From NCBI GenBank assembly GCA_030062745.1, contig CP099842.1, forward strand, positions 29,513,307 to 29,577,306: a DNA stretch of 64,000 bases, read 5' to 3'. Positions within the stretch are counted from its first letter, which is position 1. Each line of letters begins with the position of its first letter. Below are positions 47,026 through 57,119 of this stretch, in pieces. Source of the stretch: Capitulum mitella. Its lineage: Eukaryota > Arthropoda > Thecostraca > Pollicipedomorpha > Pollicipedidae. Made by a program: the position numbers and the translations under genes. Under the pieces are notes generated by a model. That model had not been told where the DNA came from, did not search any database, and saw only the letters and a program-made list of their open reading frames with translations.

Positions 47026-47169
47026 TTAACGGCTCATTGCCACACAGAAGTCGTCGGCTGGAGCCGGTTTGAGGGTGTACCGAGCTCGTAAGCCGCCAGT
47101 CGTGCGAAGGCGTCTCGCGCGACAAACGAGCGCCAGCATGAACAGCACCGCAAGTGCTAAATGTTCCAT
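47026..47169 (-). CDS. Possible 47-residue secreted peptide
   Basis: ATG at 47169 has A at -3 and opens a 47-codon frame ending TAA. The first 19 residues (MEHLALAVLFMLALVCRAR) have the form of a signal peptide: short polar start, hydrophobic Leu/Ala core, small residue before a basic stretch. The remainder is basic with one further Cys near the C-terminus. It could be a complete small gene, a first coding exon, or chance; no donor of good consensus or poly(A) signal was tied to it. No family recognised. Confidence 0.3.
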   Translation of the reverse strand: MEHLALAVLFMLALVCRARRLRTTGGLRARYTLKPAPADDFCVAMSR

Positions 47170-48148
47170 ATTAGGGTGGGATCTGGTATGCTGGCTGCAG
47201 CGGTGCAATGTGACCACCGTCACCGCTCCAGGAGTTGCGCCACAGAGAGGGCACCTCTGAGGGTGGCTTGTGTTGGGGGATACTGCGGTGTGGCTTTGAT
47301 TACAATGTGATGTTCAGAGGTTGTGCCGTTGTTGGCGGTCCGCTCGTCAGTGTAGCCTTCTTGTGGATTCGATCGTGGGTGTCGCCAAAAAGGGTACTTC
47401 GCTGCCCTCTGTCGACGGCAGCGAAGCGGAGCATTATTCGTTTGGGCAGGGAAATAAACGCATGAAACGGTGCATCATTACCCTCATAGCATTTGGCTGT
47501 GACGTCTTTTTGGGTCTGTGTGTGCTGTCTACTGTCTACTGTCTACGGTCTATTGAAGTGTCCATTGACATATGTCGTGTTCGATGAGATATGTTTCAGA
47601 CCATTGTTGATGTATATATTCAACGTGCATATTTACACAGAAGTCGTAGTAATATATTAATACACAATACCCATTTTTATTGAGCCCCTCATCGACGTTT
47701 GGGGACCAGTTTGAATGGCTGAAGTCAGTGTAACAGAGATACGCTCTTTTTAAATCCAAACCGACATGTGTGCCTAGGTAAACGTTCGTAGCGAGTGCAG
47801 CCCTTTGTTATAGATTGGCGTTTGTATGCTCCCGATCCCAAGGAAATAAATGTATAGTTGCGATAAAATTTTTGGTTAGCCAGACCGGTAGATAAGTGAT
47901 AGCTTTCAGAAAGCAGTATCTCTGCTGGGCTAGCCAACACTGACGCACTCGATCTGGAAATGGTGCACAGCAAAATGGACTTAGCAGTGACTAAGAGTGT
48001 GATACGTTTGTGGTAAGTGTGTGGACAGTGTCACTGGAACGTTCATGAGTGTCCCTGTGAGTTTCCGCGCGTCCCCAGGATGAACTGCAGTCTCCAACAA
48101 GGCTTTCTCCCGGTGTACAGCTCGGCTGATGGCACCGTTTGTCCTCAG

Positions 48149-48262
48149 GTGGCCGCACGTTGAAGCCGTGAGCGCGGCGGGTTTCGACCCCGTCTCCGGG
48201 GCCGCGCCGGTCGCGGCCGCTCTGTCAGAGACCGTACTTGCCACGCCTGCCGGAGACTGGAG
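48149..48262 (+). CDS. Candidate internal exon, unassigned
   Basis: Strong acceptor GTTTGTCCTCAG ends at 48148 and a donor-like GTGACC starts at 48263. Only one of the three frames is open: WPHVEAVSAAGFDPVSG, then an Ala/Val-rich stretch ending TPAGDW, 37 codons plus 1 and 2 partial bases. Just past the donor the frame stops. It could belong upstream of the 53.6-kb exon pair, but its leaving phase does not fit that exon directly, so another exon would be needed. Confidence 0.25.
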
Positions 48263-51200
48263 GTGACCCGGGCAGGTCGCCGGCACCTGCCACCAGATGG
48301 CAGGCTCGGACCACACAGGTCAGTATGGTCTGCCGTTTGACGGGACGTCTTTGGTCCTATAGTAAGCTCCGTTGAAGGAAAACGGGGAGCATCTCTCGCA
48401 GTCCGTGCATGGCTGATGACATCATTTGATTGTGATTGCCGGACCGTTCGGATGCCTGTTGTTACGTTTCGGACTTGTTGCTCGTGCAAAAGCCGGTCCC
48501 TTGCACCGAGCATCTGAGGAGATGCGTAGTCGTGGTAAACGTCAGATTAGATCCAAAAGGATTAATTTGGCGTAAGTTTGCTACCCGTTTGGCTTCCAGA
48601 TTGTTTCACTGGTGTTCAGGTCTTGTTAGACCATCATTTGAGCGAAATCGTCGCCTTCTAACGCAGTCAAGATATATAAAATGCTTGATGGTGATTGGTT
48701 GTGATAACTTTTGAACTCATGTTTTTAATATTCTAGCCCTGTAATAGCCTCTGAGCATAGGCTCTGCCAAGGGAACGACGCAGGTGCCGTCGCATCGAAC
48801 GTTTTAAAGACGTAGCATAACTGCTATCGTGGTTCCAAGGAAAGAAAGCTCATTAAAACTTTCTCATTCCCCTCCCTGGACTTTTAGCCGAAACCATAAC
48901 CGAATCAGGGAAGTAGTGAGCTGTGTATCGCAGGCCACTGCCTTCATCGGCCTCCCCAAAGAGCATCGGGACCGTAGACTGCCAACTGAATGATTTGTTT
49001 CCGCCTCCCGTGTCTTTCGCATTTAAACGATTGTGTTGGGTATGCGTGTCGCTGACGCTGACGACGTTGACCTGTTATTCGTTTTCTGACGCACGTCACA
49101 TGAAAAGCCATGGGCTGATGGTTGATGGAAACGAAGTCGATTCTTTTGCCTACCTTAACGATGTACGAGTATTCGGTATTTTTATTTAAATGTATATTTA
49201 CATGTTCTTTTTGGCTTATGGTGAGCTCAGAGCTCCGAGCTCTGAAAGTCATATCTTGGCTCCCGGTATAGACATCATTTGCAATTTTGGTTTTCCTCCT
49301 GGTTTAAGAAAGTCAGGGATCTGTGAACTGACTTGTACACAGTTCATTGGCCTTACGTTTAAAGCCGCCCACCGTCATTTCTTGTGGTAGGAAATTCAGA
49401 ATCGTTTAATATATTTGCAATGGCTGGCGGCTGTCCGCTAGGTTTGACAGTTTTTTTTTGCCGCCACTCATGGATCTTTCTTTCATCCCCAAATAGTTCA
49501 TGAAATACAACAGTTGGGTGGTGCTCCAAAAGTGAATTTTCTTCATCTGCGTACGCGTTCCACGACCCGCAATCTTTGCCACTAAAAACTGGTCGCAATT
49601 AAACCTGCTGTGATCGGCACCAAACGGCCCCATGGTTTATAATCCATTTTGTAACAGCGTGTGACAGTGACGGTTCGTACCTTCCGTGTGACAGTGAGTA
49701 TCACTTTCGGTTTCCTGGCCGGTTGTGCTTTCTCGCTGTTCTGATTGCCACGCGGCCAGCTGACCAGACGTCCCCCAGGCCGGGAGAAAGTCACGGTCTC
49801 AGTACGCGTCGTGTTGTCTCGGCAGAGTCGGTCGGCCCGGTCGGCCGTCTTGTTTTACACGTGGCGTCGATCGTAATCAGCGTTCACGACTGGCTCCTGT
49901 CGGACCAGTCCACACCGTTCGGCGGGAGCCGTGGCGGCGGCGGTGAACGGAAACGCCGCAGGGCGCCTGTTGTCATGGGAACTGTTGTGAATTGATACGG
50001 AAAATATCACAGCTATTGCGAAGCCAGGAGGCACTCGATCTATACCCAGTGCCGGTTTATATCACTGGACGTGTATATATCATCATCATCGTCGTCGTCG
50101 TATATATTATCACGTGTATATCGTTTTTGTTTAATACACACACTCCATTTTGACGTAATGCAGTAATTGTCATTTCAGCACTTCATAGCTAAAATAGGAA
50201 GGGACGCATAGACGCGAAACCCGAGGTGCCTTCTCATGGATTTTGTTTCCACCATGGGTAGATCTGTTAAACTTGAGGTTGCCCCGGGTCACTGACCTAA
50301 GACAGGACAAAGAGGACCACGCTGCAAAAAAGTAGTAAGGTTGTCTAACAGCTTGTGAAACGTATCGTTTAGTATGAACTTTGTTTTACTGATAAAACAT
50401 AACAGATTCATCAGTTCTGCTATCCAGGATGCTTCGGAAATGTCAAGGCCGTTGACCTTAGCTCAGGTAAACTTCTGCTTTTTTGTACTGATCGTTGTTG
50501 AAATTGTGTTTGTGGTTCTGGTTGTGGTTCTGGTTCTGGTTTGTATGTGTGTGTGCAACGTGACCTAGGGTGTGATTGCGTGCTAAACCTAATTGTCTGG
50601 CTTGCAACCGAATCTAGTTCATTGGTTTGCGGTCTCGGAATGTTTAGGCAGTGATATGTTCTTTAGAAGCGTTAATAAGTGATAAGAACCTTACTTGCGC
50701 AGGTTCACCTGATCCCATTTGACCCAAGTGTACCCGACCTTACTTCTAAAATCGGTTTTCTTTACTTATACGAGAAGAGATATCTCTTGCATTTATTCAT
50801 TTATTTAGTATGCTCTTACACCATGTGTGACCACAAGCGATAATAACTAGACCTATGCCTTCAATCTATACAATTTGTACTACGTTATGATACTGCTTTA
50901 TTTGCTTTCTGTTGTTATATTGTATTGCCCTACTGTGTTGATTATGCTGTATTTTTATATAATTACTCCTTTAGTTTTGTCGTTTTTGTTTGTGGAGATA
51001 AAACCCTCTCCAATGTGCAAATATCTTCCCACAAAATATGATGTTTTTCACTGCGGCCATGTCGTCCGCCCGATATCTAAGCGACTCGCGTAAAGAGTGC
51101 TCAAAGACATTGTTGTTATAAAGCAAAGGGATGTTATTTGAACCTATTTGATTATTTGATTATTGTTATTATTAGGTTATTTGAACCTATTTTCTAGGCT

Positions 51201-52570
51201 TTTGTGTCGTTTCGTATCAACGTAATGACATCGCGACCGATGGTACCGCAAACACTAGAAACACCTGACGTATAGGCCTTAAAATTTGACTTAGTTTGAC
51301 CTTGTTTGACCATTTTATAGTGGTTGCAGAACTGGCATGTCTGCTAGACACATTACGACGTGTTTCAGCCAAAAAAAGGAAAATAATGAGATGCATTACG
51401 GAAAAGGCGGCTATTACCCGCCAAAGGCGACATTTTCCCCACATTTTCAGCTTTGGTTTAAATGACTACATTTCACCTCATGTGCTTTTTCGCCTCACCG
51501 TGTAGGTAATCCAAGCTATTTGCTGCCAATTTATTTGGAGCAATGTACAAGTTTTTTTCCTTTTTTCCAAGAAATGTAAACACACAATTCGGCCTATGGT
51601 AACCTTTGATGACCGTCAGATGGACAAACAGTCTATGTGCTTTCGTGTGGTTTCGCCAAGGCTTTCCTAACGGCGTTTTTGCTTTTTCTGTGGGACGTGA
51701 AGTTCCCAAGATTTTGGGGATATTCTCATGAACCTTCCAGCCCAGGCAATGGTGGATCCGCAGGCCTGAAACTGACATGGCCTTTGAGGCCGTTTGCAAG
51801 GTTGCGGCATGACTTCAAGGATGAGACTAGGTATCATCGTATAGCCAAAGGACGACGATGCACGTTCGTTTTTGTTTCATTGTTTAGTGCGTCGGGTTTG
51901 GCATTGGCTGGGAGGCATCCTGACCGTTTCTGCGTTGTTGAATGTGACCAGATGGGCGCCGAATGACCCTGCAGTCGGTGCGCCCCTAAGCCCCAATAAC
52001 CAACCGAATGTGACCAGAACACAGAAGAGGATTGAATATTTCAGAAATATTACAGAAACCATTCGCATTTTGTAGATTTGCAGAAATGCCCTCGTGAGAC
52101 GCTAAATTCATGTACAAAAATAGCACCCGCCTATGGAAAAGGAATATGGGCCCGTCCTTGTGCAGGAACCACTTGCAAGGCCCGACATCTTTTAGTTCTA
52201 GGTAGGTTGTGTCTGGTAGGGATGTGGGCGTAAACCAGCAACTTAGTCACCGTCATTGTTTCTGAGGTGCTGTGCTAACGAACCCGGTCTGGTCGCTATT
52301 CCTTTTAGTCTTAAAAGAGATCTGGCCAAAGGACATGGACGGTCGGTTAACCGAAGAGCGCATAGAGAGAGTTTGTGTTTATCTTGAACTATGACGAATG
52401 TGGCTGTTGTTCAGTGTAGTGTATGTGATGTGTACAGTGCTGTAGTGTATCGACGCTCTCGATTGCCCAGGTGATTTGGCGTCGCAGCGTGTCTTGCCGT
52501 TTGCCGCGGTGATGGCGAAATGTCTAGTGATCCGATGTGCTATCCGAACTCGAACCGGAAGCATTTGGCG
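48263..52570. other. AT-richer stretch, no supported gene
   Basis: Contains a 19-bp palindrome (49227-49245), CATCAT/CGTCGT simple sequence near 50080-50130 and a hydrophobic but low-complexity open frame at 50875-51093. Nothing else recognised. Confidence 0.45.
49227..49245. repeat. 19-bp palindrome
   Basis: TCAGAGCTCCGAGCTCTGA: perfect nine-base arms around a single C, preceded by another GAGCTC. Possible protein-binding site or chance. Confidence 0.8.
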
Positions 52571-52970
52571 AGACGAGCGTGATTACTGTTACACTAGACG
52601 AGCGTGATTTCTGTTACACTAGACGAGCGTGATTACTGTTACACTAGACGAGCGTGATTTCTGTTACACTAGACGAGCGTGATTTCTGTTACACTAGACG
52701 AGCGTGATTACTGTTACACTAGACGAGCGTGATTTCTGTTACACTAGACGAGCGTGATTACTGTTACACTAGACGAGCGTGATTTCTGTTACACTAGACG
52801 AGCGTGATTTCTGTTACACTAGACGAGCGTGATTACTGTTACACTAGACGAGCGTGATTACTGTTACACTAGACGAGCGTGATTACTGTTACATTAGACG
52901 AGCGTGATTACTGTTACACTAGACGAGCGTGATTTCTGTTACACTAGACGAGCGTGATTACTGTTACACT
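52571..52970. repeat. 25-bp minisatellite, 16 exact-length copies
   Basis: Sixteen units of 25 bp with no indel (core AGACGAGCGTGATT). One position alternates A or T (GATTACTG against GATTTCTG). The order is A T A T T / A T A T T / A A A A T A; copy 13 also has ACATT for ACACT. The first ten copies are thus two identical 125-bp blocks. Confidence 0.97.
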
Positions 52971-53570
52971 ATACTGCTCCCAAAGAACGCAAGCCCGTCA
53001 GGCGTCCTATGCACATAAATGCATGATTGTTAGTGTATCTACTTCGGAGACGCAGTTGAACAAAGAAGAGCGGAAGTAGAGCAAAGCTGGTGACAGTTAT
53101 TATGCGCGAAAATGTAACTTCCTTATCCCTCATGTTCCACGCAGACAATAGCTGATTTAGCGAGATGAAGAAGAAAGAAATGCGAATAATCAAGGCAGAG
53201 AAAACGCGATATACCATCGTCATCTGCAGACCGAAATATCGCCTCGTCGGCAACGACGCCACAAAATCCCTTTGGTCATCTGTGTGGCTTTGACTTGACG
53301 ACAAACTGCGCGTGTCATTTTGCGTTTGTTGTCACTGACCGCTTAACTTGACTATTGTTATTTGCATCCCAATCAATTACATGTCCCTGACAGCCAAATC
53401 CAGCGCAGCTCCGGCGTTGTATTACTGGACCGCACGCAGCGCACCGTCCAACAGCCGGAGAGGCTACAGCGCGTGACCAGCCGCGGCCTTGTGAGGCTTC
53501 CGGAGGCGTCCGGCCGCGCCCCGCCTGACCGCTGTCCCGGTCACCAGGTCACCGCCGGCGGCGGTTCCAG
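52971..53570. other. Flank between minisatellite and exon
   Basis: AT-richer to 53390, then GC-rich. A 168-codon + strand frame (53362-53868) crosses the exon below in the wrong frame and is judged a shadow. Confidence 0.4.
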
Positions 53571-53686
53571 CCGTTCAAGAAGCTGCAGCGGCTGTTCCGG
53601 CGACGGGTCAAGACCCAGGGCGACGATGACCCGGCCGAGTCAGCGGCGACGACGTCGCCCGGCCGCCGCGCCAGCCAACGCCGCAG
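53571..53686 (+). CDS. Exon with basic PFKKLQRLF segment
   Basis: Acceptor GCGGTTCCAG and donor GTGAGC at 53687. Holds 38 codons plus two bases. An alternative acceptor at 53547 (CACCAG) would add 23 bases and enter in phase 1; the frame is closed by TGA at 53526-53528. Confidence 0.6.
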
Positions 53687-54213
53687 GTGAGCCTGCACCG
53701 CCGCCGGCCGGGCCGGCTGGAGGCGTTGGCCCTGCGCCAGCCGTGGTGTTGCCGGCCGGTCGTGTACTGCCACCTAGTGGTCAATTTAAGAACCTTCAGT
53801 TGGGGTATTGTACAACAGGGCCGTTGTGCGATGTGGCTTCAGAAACGCAAACGTTCGTGGGGAGCTAGGACTGCAAACACTCATCTCGTAAACAGTGCTT
53901 CCCGCATGCCTTTTCGGTGGCAGATGTGTCTGTTTGCACCTTAGATGCCTCGTCGCACCTTTTTGCATGGCTATTCACTCCGAGGTTACGCCGTTTTCAA
54001 GCCTGCTCTGCCTCGTTATCTGTCCAGCGCGCGTTATCCCTGACCTGACATCATTCTGAATTTCCCAGACAGGGCGCCGGGGACTCCTCGCCGAGCAAGT
54101 ACCGGCTCAGCATGTCGCACGACTCCATCTTCCAGACGGAGGGACAGCAGCAAGCAGGGCTAGACTCGGCTGCGTCTATACCCTCGCTGCCCAGCGCCAG
54201 TAGCAAACTCACG
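53571..54213 (+). CDS. Two exons of a CRACD/KIAA1211-like gene
   Basis: Gene-level entry: exons 53571-53686 and 54069-54213 are phase-matched (AG + A makes Arg). The first encodes a basic amphipathic segment (PFKKLQRLFRRRVKT) and an acidic/Ser stretch; the second encodes SKYRLSMSHDSIFQTEGQ and a Ser-rich tail ending SSKLT. A basic FK-x-L-x-x-F segment followed by a SHDSIF motif is the pattern I associate with the N-terminus of CRACD (KIAA1211) proteins, which restrain actin capping protein. The assignment rests on these short motifs and recall. Remaining exons, including the start codon and the long coiled-coil part, lie outside or were not recognised; the frame leaves the second exon in phase 0. 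Confidence 0.5.
54069..54213 (+). CDS. Exon with SHDSIF motif
   Basis: Acceptor ATTTCCCAG and donor GTGAGA at 54214. One base plus 48 codons. Non-repetitive, non-GC-driven protein sequence with strong splice sites makes this one of the most convincing exons of the region. Confidence 0.75.
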
Positions 54214-54650
54214 GTGAGAAGTCGACAGCTAATGCGTCCTTGACGGCAATAGCAGCATGAGTGAAGCTGTCAGTGTCTCATTTGTCAGTTGACGTTGCTT
54301 AGCATAGCTGAGAATCCTGGGGTGATTGAGAAGGTCTGGATCCCCCCCCCCACCCACTTTCTAGATTTTAGCATAAGGTCTATGGCAATGACTGTAGAGA
54401 GACGGTCTGAAACCCCATTCTTACATTCCAATGACAAATATTCGGCCCTGGTTCATAGCAAGGCGGCAAAACGCACTGGTTTGTTGGTTCTTAAAGTGTG
54501 CCAACAGGCATTGTGTGCGTTCCTCTCATTCGACAGATCAAAAAGTCGTATCCTTCCTTTTTCTGCACATAGATCTTTTGGCTGCTTGGATCGAGAGGCA
54601 TCCGGTTCTTGGTCTATAATATTAAATTTCTCAGCAACTAATTACTCTAT

Positions 54651-55313
54651 TTATATCATACAGATATGCTTTAGAGAACAAAACGGGACTTGCAGAATGG
54701 CTAGCAGGCCGATGTGAGATCGGTAATAAAAAACTCGACGGTGATCAAATAAAACCGTATTGATCACTAGGGCAGAAAAACAAGTCTTGCGTGAGGCAAG
54801 ACCGACTCGGCGATATTGTGGTTCACCGCACTTGAGCTGTCTGTAACTTTTGAAAGGGATTACGTACAATAGGACCGACCTCTTCGGAAAATAGTTTACG
54901 CGGGTCGTGAAGCCATAACCGGATTTGTTGGCTTTCACGTATAACACACGCCGTGCTGTTATCAATCTCCAAGAAACGTTCAGATTCAAATACGCTGTGC
55001 CCGATTGAAATACGCGGGGGAATGTGTTGTACTGACCTAGAATCGTGTGGTTGGTGTGGATTTCTGTGGGCCATTCCTGCCGAGCGCTGACAATAGCCGA
55101 CGTTTGCTCTGGTCTCAAGCGTTCGACGTCGAGGTGGTTTCTGTAATGCCAACGAACGGCCCATGGACATATTGTTTTGTTCTGACCTTGTACAGAGAGT
55201 GCTCCCCTGCTGATGAATGCTGTTTTTTTTTTTTTTGAAACTCGAAGAGGCCGTTTTAACTCCAAGACATTGAAACATTGAAAACGTTGTTCCGTGTCGG
55301 TTTTACCTCGCAA
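54651..55313 (-). other. 220-codon minus-strand open frame, function unknown
   Basis: Unusually long for DNA of ordinary GC content, with a second 151-codon frame overlapping it on the same strand. No domain recognised. A poly-A run (minus strand) falls inside its N-terminal part, giving a Lys run. It may be a remnant of a mobile element or chance. Confidence 0.2.
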
Positions 55314-56298
55314 TTGCCTCGCTGTGCCATATTTGAGAGTGTTTATCTGGTTCCGAGCTCAGATGTTGCGAGACTGAGGCGACATCTATTGTTGGGACTA
55401 GTCAGCTTCATTAGAAGCCACCTGCAAGTCCCTCCACGATTGAAGTTGCAAACATTGGCAGTGAGATAGACTCTGATCTTCGCATTGCTCAGGAGAGGGT
55501 TTTAGAAAGTATCCAGTAGAATTCAGGAAAAGTGAGAGGGGTTCTGCCGCATTATTACATACCAAATAATGTTTCTATGCAATGTTATGTACTGCTGACA
55601 GTTTATAGAAACCGGCAATAGTCGCCTGTCCCACTGCCTCGTCTCTGCACCCTTGTCTTGTATTATCCATAGCTTGTAGCTGCAGCCCTTGAATGAGAAT
55701 GTAAGCCGGCCCCCCAGCGAGCGTTTTCGCTCTGCTTCGTCTTTTGTGAAGCTCAGGGGGCCATGTAGAGTATGTGGGTCATATAACTGGGATGTTAGTG
55801 CGCTCTAAAACTGAAATAGCCAACTTCATGGCATGCGTTGCTGTCGCTAGGACGTGGAATACCTTGTGGAATCTGATCTGGCTTTGGCCCGTGGGTAAAA
55901 CCACGCGTCATCGTCCGAGTATGATAGGGATGGACATGGTACTGCGTCTGTTGGTATCGGGAGGGAAGAGGGGAACGATGCTGCATAGCAACGCCCTGCG
56001 AGGAGCAGGAGACGTGAAGTATTGGAGATCGGTCGGGAGTTGACGCAGGGTTCGTTTTGCAATCTCGCAGGAACGTTTGGACGCAAGATTTTTTGCAAAG
56101 AGGCCCGGACAGGGGTGAATCTCGGAGAGTTTAAAACTGAGTTCTTTTCAGAAAAATTGCGCTACTGCCGGACAGGTTAGATTTTTTGTTCCACTTTCTG
56201 CAAAAAGGCGAGGGCAGGGCTGAACCATTGTTGTCGTTTCACACTGGCTGATGGCGAAACAGATAGTGCTGTTTACGAGTTTGCAGTGAGGCTGTTTT

Positions 56299-56458
56299 CT
56301 GTTTACTCGTAAACAGTATGTGGCGAAAAGTGTTGTTTAGACAAACCGCCAATGAGACGGAGCAGTATAGACAAACCGCGCGGGAGACTTTGCTTTTTGG
56401 ACAAACCGCGGTGGAGACAGCTCCGTTTAGACAACCGCGGCAGAGACAGGTCTGTTTT
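56299..56458. repeat. 30-bp tandem repeat, 4 copies, preceded by a palindrome
   Basis: GACAAACCGC (or GACAACCGC) starts at 56340, 56370, 56400 and 56430, each followed by GAGAC. Just upstream, CTGTTTACTCGTAAACAG (56299-56316) is a perfect 8-bp-arm palindrome, and CTGTTTACGAG near 56269 pairs with the same right arm. Confidence 0.85.
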
Positions 56459-57008
56459 TGTCGTCAGCTGAACCGGTCAACCACTCTTTTCGGCTGGCGC
56501 CGGCCGAGCGTCAGCTGGCGCCGCGGCCAGCCGCCGATCGGGCCAGTCGTCTGCCGTCGGTCATCGGCCGGCGCCGCGCCGCCGTTCGCCGCGCGCCGCG
56601 CCAGTTTCGCTGCGACAGTCTGAGGCCGCGCCGCGTCGCGTCCGCCGCGCTGCCGGGGCCCGCGTGCCGCCGCGGGAGCGTAGGAGGGGCTCGGACTCTG
56701 TGATCGACGGTCGACGGCTGTGCTACATTTCTGAGGGGAGTCTAGCGCCGAGGCAGGCTGAAGCCAGGGAGAACATTCTGCCGGAGTGAAGGACGGGTGA
56801 GGCAGATCCATCGTCGAACATCGTGTGGCAAGTCGACGTGAGCATGTTGTCAGGATCGGTGGACGTGCTGGAGGCGCAGTGGCGTCCCTAGCGGCGCGAA
56901 GAGTCCCTCTCGGTGCCGCCTCACCGGCCGAGTCCCCACGATGTGATTGACCGGACTCCTCCACGACCTCCGCGCCCGGCCGAGCGGCGCCGTCAACTGA
57001 GCGCCACG

Positions 57009-57119
57009 ATGAACAACATCACCACGCTGCCGGTGGACTGTTTCACGTGCGTGAACATGCGGAACACGCTGCGCACGGTGCACTTCAGCAGCGTCATCAC
57101 CTCGTCGCTGCTGATCCCC
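57009..57119 (+). CDS. First coding exon of an unassigned gene
   Basis: ATG at 57009 has A at -3 (GCGCCACGATGA) and opens 37 codons, MNNITTLPVDCFTCVNMRNT followed by LRTVHFSSVITSSLLIP, ending exactly at donor GTGAGT (57120). An NIT sequon is at residue 3, a CFTC pair at 11-14, and the last 12 residues are hydrophobic, as if a transmembrane helix continues in the next exon. The GC-rich 500 bp upstream would suit a promoter and 5' leader. The next exon was not found with confidence; a phase-0 piece at 59126-59179 is a weak candidate. Family unknown; a small multi-pass membrane protein is my guess. Confidence 0.55.

Larger units (their letters stand above)
54214..57008. other. Intron or intergenic sequence
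   Basis: Holds a 10-C run at 54342-54351, a 7-bp-stem hairpin at 54784-54802, a 15-T run near 55221-55235, a 30-bp repeat (56340-56458) with a palindrome just before it, and a GC-rich island 56480-57000 immediately upstream of the next coding start. A 220-codon minus-strand open frame covers 54651-55313. Confidence 0.45.

Noticed and set aside
50875-51093. Hydrophobic 72-codon frame as a membrane protein
   Set aside because: TTT/TTA-rich DNA translates to hydrophobic residues by default.
52571-52970. CRISPR array
   Set aside because: Units are contiguous with no spacers, in a eukaryotic context; it is a minisatellite. The same applies to the 25-41 bp arrays elsewhere.
53362-53868. 168-codon frame over the CRACD-like exon
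   Set aside because: Different frame from the one that fits both splice sites and the next exon.
55708-55762. GGCCCCC/GGGGGCC foldback
   Set aside because: Only a seven-base stem with an irregular interior; likely chance in this composition.
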